Shown here: positions 48,444 through 60,697 of the stretch, piece after piece
Layout of the letters: every line of letters starts with the position of its first letter
Position numbering within the stretch: position 1 is the first letter of the stretch
Assembly (NCBI GenBank): GCA_030272155.1
Contig: CP126200.1
Coordinates: forward strand, 3,534,001-3,598,000
Length of the DNA: 64,000 nucleotides
Source of the DNA: Tetradesmus obliquus
Taxonomy: Eukaryota; Chlorophyta; Chlorophyceae; Sphaeropleales; Scenedesmaceae
Reading direction: 5' to 3'
The notes under the pieces: generated by a model
Told to the model about the DNA's origin: nothing
The model's input: only the letters and a program-made list of their open reading frames with translations
The model's database searches: none
Translations under genes and position numbers: made by a program

Positions 48444-48487
48444 GGAAGGCCACAGTCTCCGTCCTCATTCTATTCGTCCGGGTAAAT
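48444..48487. repeat. 44-bp element, copy A
   Basis: Begins GGAAGGCCACAGTCTCC and ends ATTCGTCCGGGTAAAT. It matches 57478-57522 except for a single-base length difference (ATTCTATTCG versus ATTCTCATTCG). GTAACACRAAA occurs about 20 bp before both. Confidence 0.9.
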
Positions 48488-49144
48488 ATATGAAACCTGG
48501 AGCTGTCAGCACACTGAGAGTGTGCCCTCCCAGCCAATGCGAGCAAACAACATATGACTTGGTCTCTAGGGCCATCACAATTGTGAACGCACCAAGGGTA
48601 ACCTGGCCCATTGAGTTGAGGAGTCACGCAACAATGGCATCCAAGGTGTTCAAGCAAGAGGGTGCAGATGTGTCATCCACTGCCAGCAATTGCGAATGCC
48701 GGCAGTAATAGCAGGAGCAGTAGTACTGCTGGTAATAGGTGCGGCTCCAAAAGCAGGAGCCACGTGCTGCACGCGACGTGCACACTGTGCGGTTGAACCG
48801 CTGGCCATGGATATGGCGGGCATGTGTCATGCATACAGCACTGGATTTGTTACCTCGTGGCATGAGACGACCACACCGCTTTGCACAGGCTCGACTTCAT
48901 CGTTGCAACATACTTCCTTTCTCTTTCTCATACCTGCCACCTCGCGGCACGTCATAACCTGTCCGTAACTGTATCGCTGACTCAGCATAACACGGTTTTA
49001 ACAGCTGAATCCAATGTCTCCGGCTGACTTTTTGATGCAGCAGGCGCACACATAGAAGCTGTCACACCATTCAATAATGAACTTACACCTCACAGCATGC
49101 TGCGGCCGTAGCAGTTCACACAACGAAGGTCACGTTGACGTTGA

Positions 49145-49178
49145 AGTATACAATATATTGTATACTGTTATATAACAG
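49145..49178. repeat. Two adjoining perfect palindromes (22 bp and 14 bp)
   Basis: 49145-49166 is a perfect 22-bp palindrome centred on AATATATT. 49165-49178 (CTGTTATATAACAG) is a second perfect one, overlapping by two bases. Strongly AT-rich against the local background. Confidence 0.8.
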
Positions 49179-50900
49179 TCAGCGCTGTGTACACATGTGT
49201 AGCCTAGACCTTCACCCCCTCCCAACAGAGAAGAATGAGGCACAAGCAAGCCATCACAAGCCAACACTACATCCAAACAACTGACGGACAATGCAAGGAA
49301 AGCATTACAGCATCGCAAATCATGCAAAGCAGCCAAAAACACCCCAACCAGATGCAGCACAGGGATGCAGCACACAGTGATAACAATCCGTACTCATACA
49401 AGCCAGTAAACAAGCACCATTGATGACCAGAAACCCAAACAAACACCCAACACTGTTAACAGTGTTTCACTGCAAGTGTGCTGGCTATAGGCTGGCACAG
49501 AGCAGTGCATGTACATGTGTTACTCAGGGTTCTGGTGACCACAGAGCAGGACACAGCTACAGCAGAATGCTGCAAATCACAGGCTACCTGCATGACCCTG
49601 ACTGGGCCAAGGGGGTATCACCGTGGCAGGTTGGCAGGATAACCATTAAATCAGTCATACAGGCATGCGGGCCGCAGGCAACCAGGGACGCACTTCTATG
49701 TGCATGTGCGTGACCAGTATGTATTGCCATGTGCAGGCGCCCACCATAAAACTACAACTTCACCCACATGTGCCGCTGTACAGTGGGCAGCAGCTGCAGC
49801 ATCAGCATGCTGAGCCGCCCTGAACCTAGCAGCCAGAGAAAAGCAGGCGGCACACCATCACAGCAGCTGCCAGAGCACACCACCCTGTCAACAACACAAC
49901 ACCCAAGCACAGGCAAAACGCAGCACTAGTGGAAATCATCAAGCCCGCCAGTCGTTTGCACCAGCTCTGGCTGGCCATCTCATGTACAGACTGTCTCAGA
50001 GCCTGCAAGCATATGCATTGGGCGCTGCATAATGAACATCTGCATCATAACATCTGCACAGCAAAAACATCTGCACAGCAAAAACATCTGCCTGAACCCA
50101 TTACTGTGATTGGTTGCCAGACCGCCACAAACCCCATAGAACCCCTTTCTGAGCAGTCTGTCGAGATCACAGACCAAAATAGTGCCTAAACCTCGACCAG
50201 TGGGCCAAGGAAGGCTGCTGTTACTCAGCAGCGGCAGGGGCCACTGCACGCAGTGCAATCATAACAACCTAGCGAGGAATTGACCCCCTGGGGCCCAGCT
50301 GTGGAAACCTGCAGAACCCCAAGTAAGGCTCTGCCTCAATGCTAGGCATCTAGCGGCCTGTTGATCAAAAGACCAGGGCAAAACCATGGAATAATGACTT
50401 GGGCCCTTGCTGGATGTGCTCTGCACAACAGCTCAAGTAAGCTACGCAACCCCATGCAGGCCGCAGTAGCGTCATGAGCAAATGCTGCACTGGCCCTCAA
50501 TGGTGCCTACACAGCAGACTCTGCAGTCCAGCACTGCAAGAATGCATCGCTGCGGGGAGAGCAAAAGAAGGACTCAACAAACACGTTCTATGCATGCGCT
50601 GCAGCTGCAACAGTTTGGCAGTGGCCCTAGGCCTGACATGCAAGGGTCTAGAGTTACAAAGGTTAAGGTTTCAGCATACGCTTCCAGGCAGCTGTGGCCC
50701 ACTGCCTTGAACCAGCAAGGCACAAACCGTGTGCCTATGCCACCCGCTCAACCAGGTCCCGCTCACTCCTACTTCAATCCCTGCCAGGAACAGTGTGCAT
50801 TAGCCTCGTTTGCATCAGCCATGGGGAATCCCTGTGCCGGCGCTTGGATCAGCCACACAGTGAGGAGCGCCAGCCATGACAACTGCCAGCTGGCTGCAGC

Positions 50901-53900
50901 TTAGTGCTGCTTGATGGCAAACACGGCTGTGTGGGCCAGGGGGTCAGCGCCAGCATCATCCCTGCGAGCCCATTTGCCTGCGGTGGGTGGCAGGGCAGAC
51001 GGCAAGGGAGCAGCAGCCACACACACACACACACAATGTTTCACAACAAGAATTAACCAATTATCCACACCCTCTCTCATGCGCAGTTGCAGCCAAACAC
51101 AACTTGAGCAGCCGCAAGCAACCGCAGGGTAACTTGTCAGTCTCATTATTGAGCTGGCGACTACAGGGCCAGCAGCAGAGGCGAGAGGTGAAAGTGCAAT
51201 TTGCTGTCATTTGCACTGCGCCGCAGGCTCTGGCAAAACAAACTCGCTGAACTTTGAGGCATGGCTGATCGATTAGACCCTGTGATTGCACTGGTTGTAT
51301 CAATGTGGACACGCTGGGATGAGTTGCATTGGGTGCAGGGGACGATACATGGGACGATACAAGGGGAGGGCAGACGATGTGCTGTGCAGCTCAGAGGTGC
51401 AACAGAGAACCACCGCTGGCCTGGGCTTACCTGAGCGCACGTGGCTGAGCATGATGCAGATGGGTGGCAGCACAAGCATGCCTTTCAGCACCAGCAGTAT
51501 CATGGGAGGGATGGTTGACATGAGGGTGATGGTGGGGATCATGGCGGGCCAGTCCTCCTTTGCGGCCGGCCACCATGGGGCACCAAGCAGCAGCACATGC
51601 ACCTGCAGCCGGAGCAATGGGGCAGCGGTGTGAGGCCAGCATGTACAAGTGTGGGATTGTGATTGGCTGGCAGCACGTTGGTGTATCTGGGCTCGCTGCG
51701 AGAAACAGCAACCAAATGCATATGTTGACCTTGTTGGTGCCGCAATGGCCCCATCTAATAAGCCCAACATCCATGTATTGCACATGTCTTGCATATGAGC
51801 AAGGGTGTGCCCAGTAGCAGCAGCGGCAGAAGTGACAGCGGCAGCAGCAGCCCAGCAAAAGCAGTGAAAGCAGCAACAGCAGCTCTTGAAGCCGGGCTGC
51901 CTAGTGACGCAGCTTCAGAGAGGAGGTCTTGGGTTCAACTCCCAAAATTTCCATCCGTTCGTGTTGATGCATGTTCATGCTTCAGGACTCAGATGCAACG
52001 TCTGAGTGGATGGGCGCTGACTTGCTAGTGCGGCCTTGCAAGGCCAACTGCCAATTAGCGTACCGTTGCTGTGCAGACGGCCAGCCAGCCTGCTCGGCTC
52101 TGCAGCAGCCTCCACTCGCGCCAGTTCATTTTTGGCGTGATGCTGGGCATGGAAGTCAGCGCAATCACACCCATCAGCACACCTGGGCAAGATGAGCGCA
52201 GCGAAAGGCACAACAATTTGGCTGACCTGCAATTGGCTTATGCAAGCCGGTTGACAGTAAACTACCGTGAAGCACATGACTCAGCATATGCAGACACATC
52301 AGCAGTGATGCAGGACTGCTGGGCAAACTGAACATTGCACTCGCATGATGTAAAAGGACAGATTGTACGGTTGTTGTGTTGACCTTAACATGAACACACA
52401 TGTATTGTACAGTATAGGCTCTGATCGTTCTTTGCCTGAACACCTCTGCTGTCCAAGGAATTGGGGAGGAGGGGCCGGAAACGGGTTTATCGCCTGAAAA
52501 TATTCCCATTCCCAGCGGGACACATATGTTGGTGGGCATACGGTGGGGGCAGGAGTGTGCCGTCCGCGCGCTGTCAGCAGCACAGCGCACCAGCGCTGTC
52601 AGCAGCACAGCGCACCAGAGCTGTCAGCAGCCAGCGCACCAGCGCTGTCAGCAGCACAGCGCACCAGAGCTGTCAGCAGCCAGCGCACCAGCGCTGTCAG
52701 CAGCACAGCGCATCAGAGCTGTCAGCAGCACAGCGCACCAGAGATGATGCCGAGCAGTGTCGAGGACTCTCCGATCCAGTTCAGCTTGCTCCTCAGGGTG
52801 ATGATGTTGGTGGCGGTTGTCAGCATCTCCAGTGGGTGGCTAGCATTCAGGGCTGCCGCAGCCACTGTTTGCTTGCGGGGTCCTGACACTGGCCAGGTGC
52901 TCATTGTAGTGCTGTTGGTGGTGGAGTAGGTGTAGGCGTCATCAGCGAATATGACCTGCGCCAACGTATTGCAGGGGGTCACAGGTTGGCAATCAGTGCT
53001 TGGCCAAGGCCACTGCCCTTCGGTAATACGGAGGCTTTTGATGCATATGCAGCAAGTACTTGATGGGACAGAGGAACTGTTGCCAGCATGCATGCTTTGC
53101 ACCTGTGAATTGCGTGATAAGTGCGACATTCCAGCCCAAGCCTTAGGCATTGCTTATTTCGTTTTGCTTTTATTCTTCGTTTTCTTGGCATCGATAGATT
53201 TAGATAATCAAGAATGTAACCCTTCAACCCTGAATGGCATACTGGGCTGCAGCGCACCTGCAGGCCTGGTGGCACCTTGCCGCCCTTGATCAAGCCAAAT
53301 GCGTCCAGCCCTGTGCCGTTTATGGTCGGCACCACCGCCACATCAGTCTTGTCCCACAGCTTGGAGTAGTAGCTGGGCATCCACAGGAACGTGGAGAACA
53401 GCAAGTGCAGCAGCACTGCACACACGTGCCGACACAGGGCCAAGCAGGCCATGAGCAGCAGCAGATGCACGGAAGGAGAGGCTGCTGCTGCTGCTGCTAC
53501 TGCTGCTGCTGCGGCATGCACCGTGCAGTGGCTGATGCCAGCAGCATGCTGTGCTGCACAATTCAGGAGGCATTGAGTGCTGCCAGGTACTTGAGCAGAT
53601 CTTTGAAACTGGTGCTCAAGTACCGCTGCCGCTGCATGGTATGCTGTTATATGCGGCCCGCAAAGAGGGTTTGGAAGGACGCTTCAAAGTGAGGCTGTGT
53701 GCTGCAGCTCTCAAGATTGCCGACTCAATGGCTCAAACAGCTGCCTGATACCTATCCACAATACGCTGCTAGACATGGTATGCACGGCACCACTTACTTG
53801 TGAACAGTGAGAGCAGCCCCAGTGGCTTCCTAGCATCCATCCAAGTCTTCAGCCAGCAGGGTAGGCGCACAACAGGGCGGCGGGCCAGCAGCTGCCACCA

Positions 53901-56900
53901 GCACACCAGCACACCAGGCAGGTAGGTGTACACCATGCCCCACAGCGAGACCCAGCCGATCGACTTGTTGGTAATCTGATGGGGGCGGAGTACACGGGGT
54001 GGGCGGAGCACAGGCAGGCAGCAGGCAGCAACGGTGACAGCCAGCATTGCAAGCTTGCAATGCCTTTTTGAACAGCCAACCCTTGCTGCCATGCACTTGT
54101 GTGTCGGCTTGGCCAGGGCCAGTACTCGCAGTGAACGTGCATGCAGTAGCCCGAGTCTGCAGCGTGGAGCGAGCTTGGATTAGACATGCACCAGCGACAT
54201 CCCGCAGCAACAGCAGTTGCTGTCCTGCATGACGATGTTGTATCGAGCTTTTTGCTGCATTCCACCTTCAGGCTTGGGAGTCATTGTGACCATGGGAGCA
54301 TGCTTGGGACATCACTTACTGAATCTGGGCACTGTCACAGAGCCGCAGGCAAGCAGCATGCCGCTGTCACTGTGGTTGATGCCAGCAGCGAGGCAGCTCT
54401 TCCAATGCTACAGCTAATTCACAAATGTACATGGATTTCATGCGTCTTGGTTCCTTTTTAAAACCTATTTTTAATCTGGAAAAAGGAATTAACCTGGGAA
54501 AAGGAACAAAAAGGGGCTCACCCAGAGGATGACGGTGTACCAGGCAGCGTCGCCGTAGTAGTTGTAGCGGATGAAGGAGTAGGTGTGCACCAGCAGCCAG
54601 GTAGTGGCCATTAGCCAGGTGGGCCACTGCCATGCGGGCAGCAGGGAGTGCTGGCGCGCCTCAAGCGTGGCGGCGTATGACAGGCTGGCGACAATGCGCA
54701 TCTGCACAGGCGCAACACGGTTATGGCAGGTTCATATATATGAAACATATGAAGCATATGAATCATATAGCCGGCTGCACGTCCAGCAGCAGCGCAGTGC
54801 TGAGCCGCAGCACGATACAGCCAGGGCACAGCACCCACGGCAACATGTGCAAGAAGAGGTAATTATAATACAAGAAGCAGGCAACAGCAGAACACGTTTG
54901 CTGCCAGTGATGTGCCGCCCGCGTGATGCAAGCGGCTTACACAGCTTGACAAGTAACATGTACAGCTGGCAGTCTGAGCAACAGCTGTCTACCAGCCCTA
55001 GCCCTGGATCCCCCTGCTGCCACCTATACCACCTTGATGCTGCAGAACATGATGCACCTTGCCCCTATAGCTACCCACCTCTAGGCCCATTGCAGACCCC
55101 AGCTCTGCTGCTGCCTGTGCAGCCTGATGGCTGTCAGATGCCGCCACACTCTTCATGTGCTCAGTGAGGGGGTCCCCGTGGATGAGTGTGTAGGCAGACA
55201 GGTTGTTGAAGGACTTGACAACAGCAGCAGATGAAGGCAGGGCACTAGCCAGCCAGGTGGCACTGCTGCTGGTGGATTTGGGGGGCCCAGGGGGCACTGC
55301 GTCAAGAGAGGGCGGTGGTGGTGTGGTGCAAGGGTTTGCGGGGACATGCCACAGCAGCAATACTTATTGTCAGGGGTGGAGGTTGCACTGAGGGTTTGTT
55401 TGGGGGTTGCAGGGTTTTTTGGGACGGCATGCTGGGCTCGCCGTCCCCACATGCTGCTTTGCACAGGCCCCTGAATACCCAGGCACATGCTCTCTTATCT
55501 GCTGCAGGATTATTGCACCGGCATGCATGCAGCTGTGCACCAGTGCCGGCAGTGCATGCAGCTGCAGCAGCGCGCGAGCACACTGCTGTTGATTATACGC
55601 TGCCAGCTGAGCACGCTCACTCTTGGTGCTCCAGCTGGAGCTGGTGTCTGTTGTGCCCAGCTGGTCCTTGTACTCAACATCCTTGTTCTCAAGGTCCACA
55701 CTGCAGTCAGGGCCAGCAGTGCACCCCAGCTTGGCATAGTCACTCTTCCAGGGGTTGGTCACATCAACAACCACCTGCAGTTGCAGCAGCAGCAGCAGCA
55801 GCAGCTCAGCAGGAGTTTGCATCACCCGCTCTGCAGCAACGCGCTGTGCATGGTGAGGGCGTCTTGCTGTAAATCACACCTGTGGTGCTTGGCGGGAGCG
55901 GCAGCGGGCGACAACAACAGCTGCCAGCTGTTGTTGTGGTACTGTGACAAGGTTCAAGCAACTGTCTGGCTTGTGCAGAGGCCCCGATGCAGGTCGTGGC
56001 CCCGTCCGCAGCGCATGTCTAGAGCAGCAGTTCTGCTGCTGTGCATTGAGAACAGATGCTTTTTTCGAGGGCTGGCTCGTTCAAAATGCTGCAGCGGCTG
56101 CCCACACACGGGTGTGTACCTTTCCTGACAGCTGCTGTCCATAGGATGACACAAAGTCTGGCAGGCCGGAGGCGGGCAGTGCCACAATAACCTGCGGCAA
56201 GAGGAGCAGTTGAACATTTGTTTGTTTGAACAGTCTGCAGCTGCAACAGTGCACCAGACAGCTGCGGCAACGTCTGGGCCATCACAGCTGTGGCTGCAGC
56301 TGAAAGCAGCCGGCTGCAGCTGCAGCTGGCCTGCTTGCTACCAGCAGCCAGTGGCTGCTTGGAGTGCTTACCCCACTGGCATACAGCAGCAGTGCAGCAC
56401 AACCACAAAGCACAAGTCCTACGCATTTAGCAGTTTGTCCAGCTGTGCGTGACGCAAGGGATACTGAGTTAGAGACCCATGCCACGGCTGATGAGCCATC
56501 AGCTGCCAGTTACAGGTCGCAAATTCTACAGCATCCCCTGCTTATTCTGGCGTGCGTTAATCAAGGAAGGGAGTCGAAACTCACGCCACTGCAACGTCGT
56601 GACGCAACCCCCTACCAGCATCATGATCGGCTGCCACACTGCTGCCACACTGCTGCCACACTGCTGCCACATTGCTGATCATGATGATCATGATCATGAT
56701 CATGAGCTGATCAGCTGCCACACTGCTGCCTGCATGCACTCACCATGTCAGCCTCAGGCAGTGCCTCCTCAAGGCAGCGCACAGGTGTGTCCTCCAGGCC
56801 TGGCAGCAGCCCAGATCGCCCTGGCAGCATCCTCCTGCTGCCCATAGCAACATTGTACGAGGCGGTGGCGCCACTCCTACTGGCCAGGGAGGCCAGGCCT

Positions 56901-57266
56901 TGGGCAAAGGCACCAGTGCCCACGATCAACACCTGTTGCAAGTTTCAAGAGGGTGTGAGCAGCGGCAGAACGTGTGTTGTGAAACAGAAAATTTGTAACT
57001 GGGGTTGTGTGCTGGCTCATGGGGTCGTATGCTGGCTCGTGCCCAAAACCGCCGCCAAAGTCACAGACGCATCTGTGCACATGCGCACCTCAAAGCATAC
57101 AGGCATAATCTTTTATAGCTTGAATTATACTAACAAGCGTGATCGGCACCATGCGGAGTAGCTGAGCCGCCGTACTTCAGTACCTCACCTTTCTTGCTCG
57201 TTGTTCCATCTTTTTGAATACGTGTTGAGCCACGTTCTGTCGATCTAGGCTTGCAAACCGCCACAT
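50901..57266 (-). CDS. STEAP-type metalloreductase (NADP-binding domain plus ferric-reductase membrane domain), 12 exons
   Basis: Transmembrane reductase expected to pass electrons from NADPH via FAD and one heme to Fe3+ or Cu2+. Exons, 5' to 3': 57266-57189, 56932-56744, 56191-56120, 55774-55519, 55296-55058, 54701-54522, 53975-53798, 53415-53276, 52955-52739, 52182-52064, 51602-51431, 50977-50901; 638 aa. The N-terminal Rossmann domain is of F420-oxidoreductase type: VLIVGTGAFAQGLAS, VIVALPASGLPDFV, VVVDVTNPW, VKSFNNLSAYTL. The membrane part has WPTWL, ARKPLGLLSLF with heme-ligand candidate His ~401, SMPSITPKMNWREWRLLQS and TVHVLLLG with His ~558, then the last helix LLVLKGMLVLPPIC. The His-His spacing (~157) exceeds the ~93 of human STEAPs because of an insert in exons 8-9. 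The start Met could instead be at 57209. The exon 4 and 5 ends are less certain. Confidence 0.86.
52564..52740 (-). repeat. About seven tandem ~25-28-bp units at the STEAP exon 9 donor
   Basis: Each unit reads, on the minus strand, CTCTG or CGCTG, GTGCGCTG, (TGCTG) and CTGACAG. Every unit therefore carries a copy of the exon 9 donor (TCTG/GTGCGC at 52738) and a CAG acceptor-like end. The array begins exactly at the splice site and extends into the intron. Confidence 0.9.
56630..56740. repeat. CTGCCACA repeats and a GATCAT palindromic run in STEAP intron 2
   Basis: Four CTGCCACACTG-type units, then alternating TGATCA/GATCAT (about 56673-56714) that is almost fully self-complementary, then CTGCCACACTGCTGCC again just before the exon 2 donor. 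Confidence 0.75.
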
Positions 57267-57930
57267 CTTACTTTTGTAGTCTGCTGGGAAGGGGGTGCTC
57301 TCGACACGCGCCTCTAGCAAGGGACGCGCGTGTTCGCGTGTGCGGTTGGGAAACCCCAGAATGGGGGACTGGAGAATTTTCTTGTCATTAACGATTTGCG
57401 CGCACGAACTTCGTCTCAGGCTCTGACATGCGAGCGCAAGTGGCGATGACACGTCAGCTGTAACACAAAACCCTGCGGGAAGGCCACAGTCTCCGTCCTC
57501 ATTCTCATTCGTCCGGGTAAATGCAAATCGACCGGGAGCCATAACTCAAATAACTGTTATCAATTTAGACCCCGAAGTGATGACATGTCATCTGTACAGA
57601 CAGTGACTGCACATGCTCGGCAGCATGGCATGCTCCTTAGGCATGCCAGATGCATCATCAATGATGCGGCGCCTAGGCAGCATCCCCAACACACAGCAGA
57701 TACGTGTTTTGTAGGCCTCAAGCATTGCACATCCAGTCAGCACGGCCGACAACAGCACATCACCCAGAGCCCTCTCACTTGTACTCTGTTGCGCTGCACA
57801 TGAGCGCTGCCAACGAATCCGTCACGGCGCGCGCACTGTCACCAGCCCACAATGCAGACCTCCCTGCAAAACCCTATTCGCCAATCAACCTCTTCCATGC
57901 AGCTTTCTTCCATGCAACCTTTCCCGCCCT
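57267..57930. other. Intergenic: plastid-protein 3' region and STEAP promoter
   Basis: The minus frame is open from 57542 into STEAP exon 1, but it runs through the 44-bp element, whose other copy has a frame-changing indel. I therefore treat it as 5' UTR/promoter. Confidence 0.45.
57478..57522. repeat. 44-bp element, copy B, upstream of the STEAP gene
   Basis: Same element as 48444-48487, about 210 bp upstream of the proposed STEAP start codon. A one-base length difference from copy A argues against selection as coding sequence. Confidence 0.9.
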
Positions 57931-60697
57931 TCACGGCGTGCTGACTGCCACTGCTGCCCTGATGGCACGAGGCATGGTTGCCATGAGTGTGTCCACATCA
58001 GGCATGGACTTGAGCACCACCTCAAGCCGCTCCTCAGGGTCAGTGGGCGGCGGCGTGCTGCAGCACGGCGTCAGAAAATTGAACAGGACAGGGTTTGATC
58101 AGGCAGCGTAGCAGGAAACCAGGCGTGGGCGAGGAAGGCGCGTTCCAAAGAGTCACTCGCGTGCAAAGCATTGGCAGCAAGCCTGTCCCCTGCAAGTGTC
58201 CGGTGCAGTGTATGCGCTTGCTAGGAGAAAGCAGCTTGATGCACATGTGCTTGCTGGCAGCTGTTTCTGCAGCATCCTCGCAGCAGTGCAGCCTTAGCAG
58301 CCACTGCAGCAATGCCTTGCTTTTTGCTGCCGCTTTCATCATCGAGTGACTCACATGCGGCTGTCCTGCGCTGTGGGCCCCTCGTAGAACCTGATCATGA
58401 GCACCTTGCCCTGCAGCGCCACAACACACGCAGTAGTCAAGAAGAGTGTGAGACGTGCATTGTGAAGCTGCAGTGCAGTGGCCAGCCGACAGCGTGCTTT
58501 ATCGGCGGTGCACGCAGCTAGATGGCGAGGCGCGTGCAACGCCTCTGCTGGCAAGGTGCAGACCACTGCTGCAAGCAGCTCATGCATGCGTGTCTCGCGG
58601 GTAATGGGACCTCCCATATGTGCAGCTCCCACGATGTTGATCATGCATACAGGTCTGCTGCCTGCAGTGTGCAAAGAAACCTTTCGGCAAGTAGCGGGAC
58701 AATGCATCAGATTTCCAACCAGAGCCTGCAAACAGCTCACCACGCCAGGGGCATCCTCCACTGTGCCCTGCAGCAGCAATGAAAAGAGCAGCAGGGACGG
58801 TACTAAGTGGCAGTGTTGTCGCTCAACAATACTACCTCAAAGATGCTGGCTGCTGAAGCAGATGGCAGCTGCATCAGTTAGCTAGCTGAGCATGGGAAGC
58901 ATAGGCTTTTCCCTGGAAACAACAACAAAAAGCATAAACACCCAGTGCTGCCGCGGCGCTCAAAGGCAGTATACTTGCACACAGCTCTAATGACCCTCGC
59001 TGTGCAGGTATTGCCAGCTCATGCTAGCCTGATCAGCCGCTGCTGCTGCTGCTGTTGTTGCTGCAGTGCTGATCAGCTGGCCCAGTTAGCGACTAGTGGT
59101 GCCAAATACTGCACAGCAGTAGTGCATTGCAGTAGTGCACTGCTGTGCTGTGCTGTGTGCTGTGCTGTGCAGTGCTGCGCCATGCTGCGGGCTGTGCTGT
59201 GTGCTGTGCTGTGCTGTGGGAGTGACAAGCTCACCACGATGTCGCCTGCACTGCCAAACCCGCCATTCTTGCCACGCCTCAGCAACGACATCTGCAGGCA
59301 GTACAGCACATGGATGAAGTTACAGACTCAATGCTTGGATGGCCGGATGGCAGCAATTGTTGCGTATGCGTCTACACATGGCCGCAGAGGATTCCATGCA
59401 GCATGGGCCACTGACTAGCCAGGCGTCTCCCACCCCTGGAAACCACTTGCTGCTGCCAGAAGGTCACAAACACGGAGTTATGCAGCATGAAGCACCGACT
59501 AGCCAGGCGCCACCCGCCCCTGGAAGCCACGTACCGCTGCCAGAAGGCCAGAAACACGGAGTTGTGCCATCAGCAGTGCCTACTAGCTGCCAAAACATGA
59601 CGTAGGTGCCTGGGTGCACCATGAAACGTTTGCTACTATACATCTTGCAGAAAGCAGTGCTATTGGCAAAGCACAGACCATGCACACGGTGAGCTGCTGC
59701 ATGGTGTGAATATTGCTTGCGCGCAGCCGCTGCAGCCAAGCGGTTTGCTGTTCCCTTGGTGGGAACTTCCCACTCCCATGTGCAAGAACTTCTCACCTGG
59801 AAGCCTGGTGGTGACTGAATCTTGTCAACCTGGATGGGCAGCACGAATGGGAAGTTTGCTCCCGACTGCAGCAGCGACGGGGTGACGAAGCCACAAAGGG
59901 CGGCAGCAGACAGCACACAGGCAAGCAGATGTGTCATTAGCTCAGCAGTAACAGCTGGTGCAAGCACCTGACATCCGCTGCTGCTCTCCGCCAGTGATGT
60001 TGATTTCTGCTGATCCGCTGCATGTGCCCTGCACGTGCAGTTGGCTGTGAGGAGGGAAGGCAGGTGACAGCTTTGATCCACAAATGCTGTCGCCCTGCAA
60101 GGTGCATAAGGTGTTGCTGCTGGCATTGGCAGTGGCACCCTCTTCTAACGTATGGATTTGTTACTTTGTTCCGTTGCTTAGCATAGCGCAGGGCCATTGC
60201 ACTGTTAACTGACAACGTTGTCAACATATTTGCAACCCTACCAGAGACTGAAGGGACACCAAATGTATCCCTCACCTGAGTCATGGTTGCTGCCCACTGG
60301 TACATGCTCTCTGCAAAGCGGTTCACATCTGCGGCCCTGCAAACACAAAACCACACAGCAACGCGTCAGTTGAAACTGCAACAGGCGAGGTGCACACCAC
60401 TGGCACCCGCTGGCTTGGCAAGGCATCTTTGCAGTTCAGCACTCTACTTGGCACAGACGATCCATCTCACTGCCAGCTTAAGCATGCTACGGATATGCAG
60501 AGGATGTTGAGGCGAAGTAGAACTTACGCTGGCAGCTTTGCTGTTGCCAGCTGCAGGTGGGCCTCAGTGGCAGTGCGCACTGCTGCCTGGCACAGCACTG
60601 TCCTGCTCCTGGGCTGAGCAGCTGCCCTCAGCTGCACTGAAGGGCGAGCTGTGCTACGACAGAGCTTGTGCGAGGGTGAGCAGCGAAGGCTCTGCAT
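57931..60697 (-). CDS. Small putative plastid protein of unknown function, 7 exons
   Basis: Exons, 5' to 3': 60697-60528, 60336-60276, 59865-59797, 59291-59235, 58767-58741 (27 nt), 58410-58355, 58057-57931; 188 aa with consistent phases. The first ~45 residues (MQSLRCSPSHKLCRST...) are basic and Ser/Ala-rich without acids, like a chloroplast transit peptide. The mature part has FAESMYQWAATMTQSGANFP, FVLPIQVDKIQSPPGFQ, SLLRRGKNGGFGSAGDI, VLMIRFYEGP, PTDPEERLEVVLKSMPD and MPRAIRAAV. The layout resembles uncharacterised conserved chloroplast proteins of plants and algae, but I cannot name a family with confidence. It is divergent from the plus-strand gene at about 61.1 kb. Confidence 0.65.
59398..59570. 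repeat. Two tandem ~83-bp units in intron 3 of the plastid-protein gene
   Basis: Shared blocks: GACTAGCCAGGCG, CCACCC or CCGCCC followed by CTGGAA(A/G)CCAC, GCTGCCAGAAGG and ACACGGAGTT. A degenerate third start may follow. No exon lies within it. Confidence 0.8.

Larger units (their letters stand above)
47176..50900. other. 3.7-kb intergenic region: BPI/LBP promoter side and STEAP 3' side
   Basis: No gene recognised. It holds a TATAAAG at 48327-48333, the 44-bp element copy at 48444-48487, adjoining palindromes at 49145-49178, and weak plus-strand ORFs (48490-48708, 48690-48968, 49420-49713) without motifs. The CA-rich plus strand from about 49.2 to 50.9 kb suggests a STEAP 3' UTR. Confidence 0.5.

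Noticed and set aside
52564-52740. CRISPR-like short tandem array
   Set aside because: Units are contiguous with no unique spacers, in a eukaryotic intron at a splice donor.
57267-57542. N-terminal extension of STEAP exon 1 to 57542
   Set aside because: It would translate the 44-bp element, whose other copy has a frame-changing indel. The Met at 57266 or 57209 fits the NADP domain start better.
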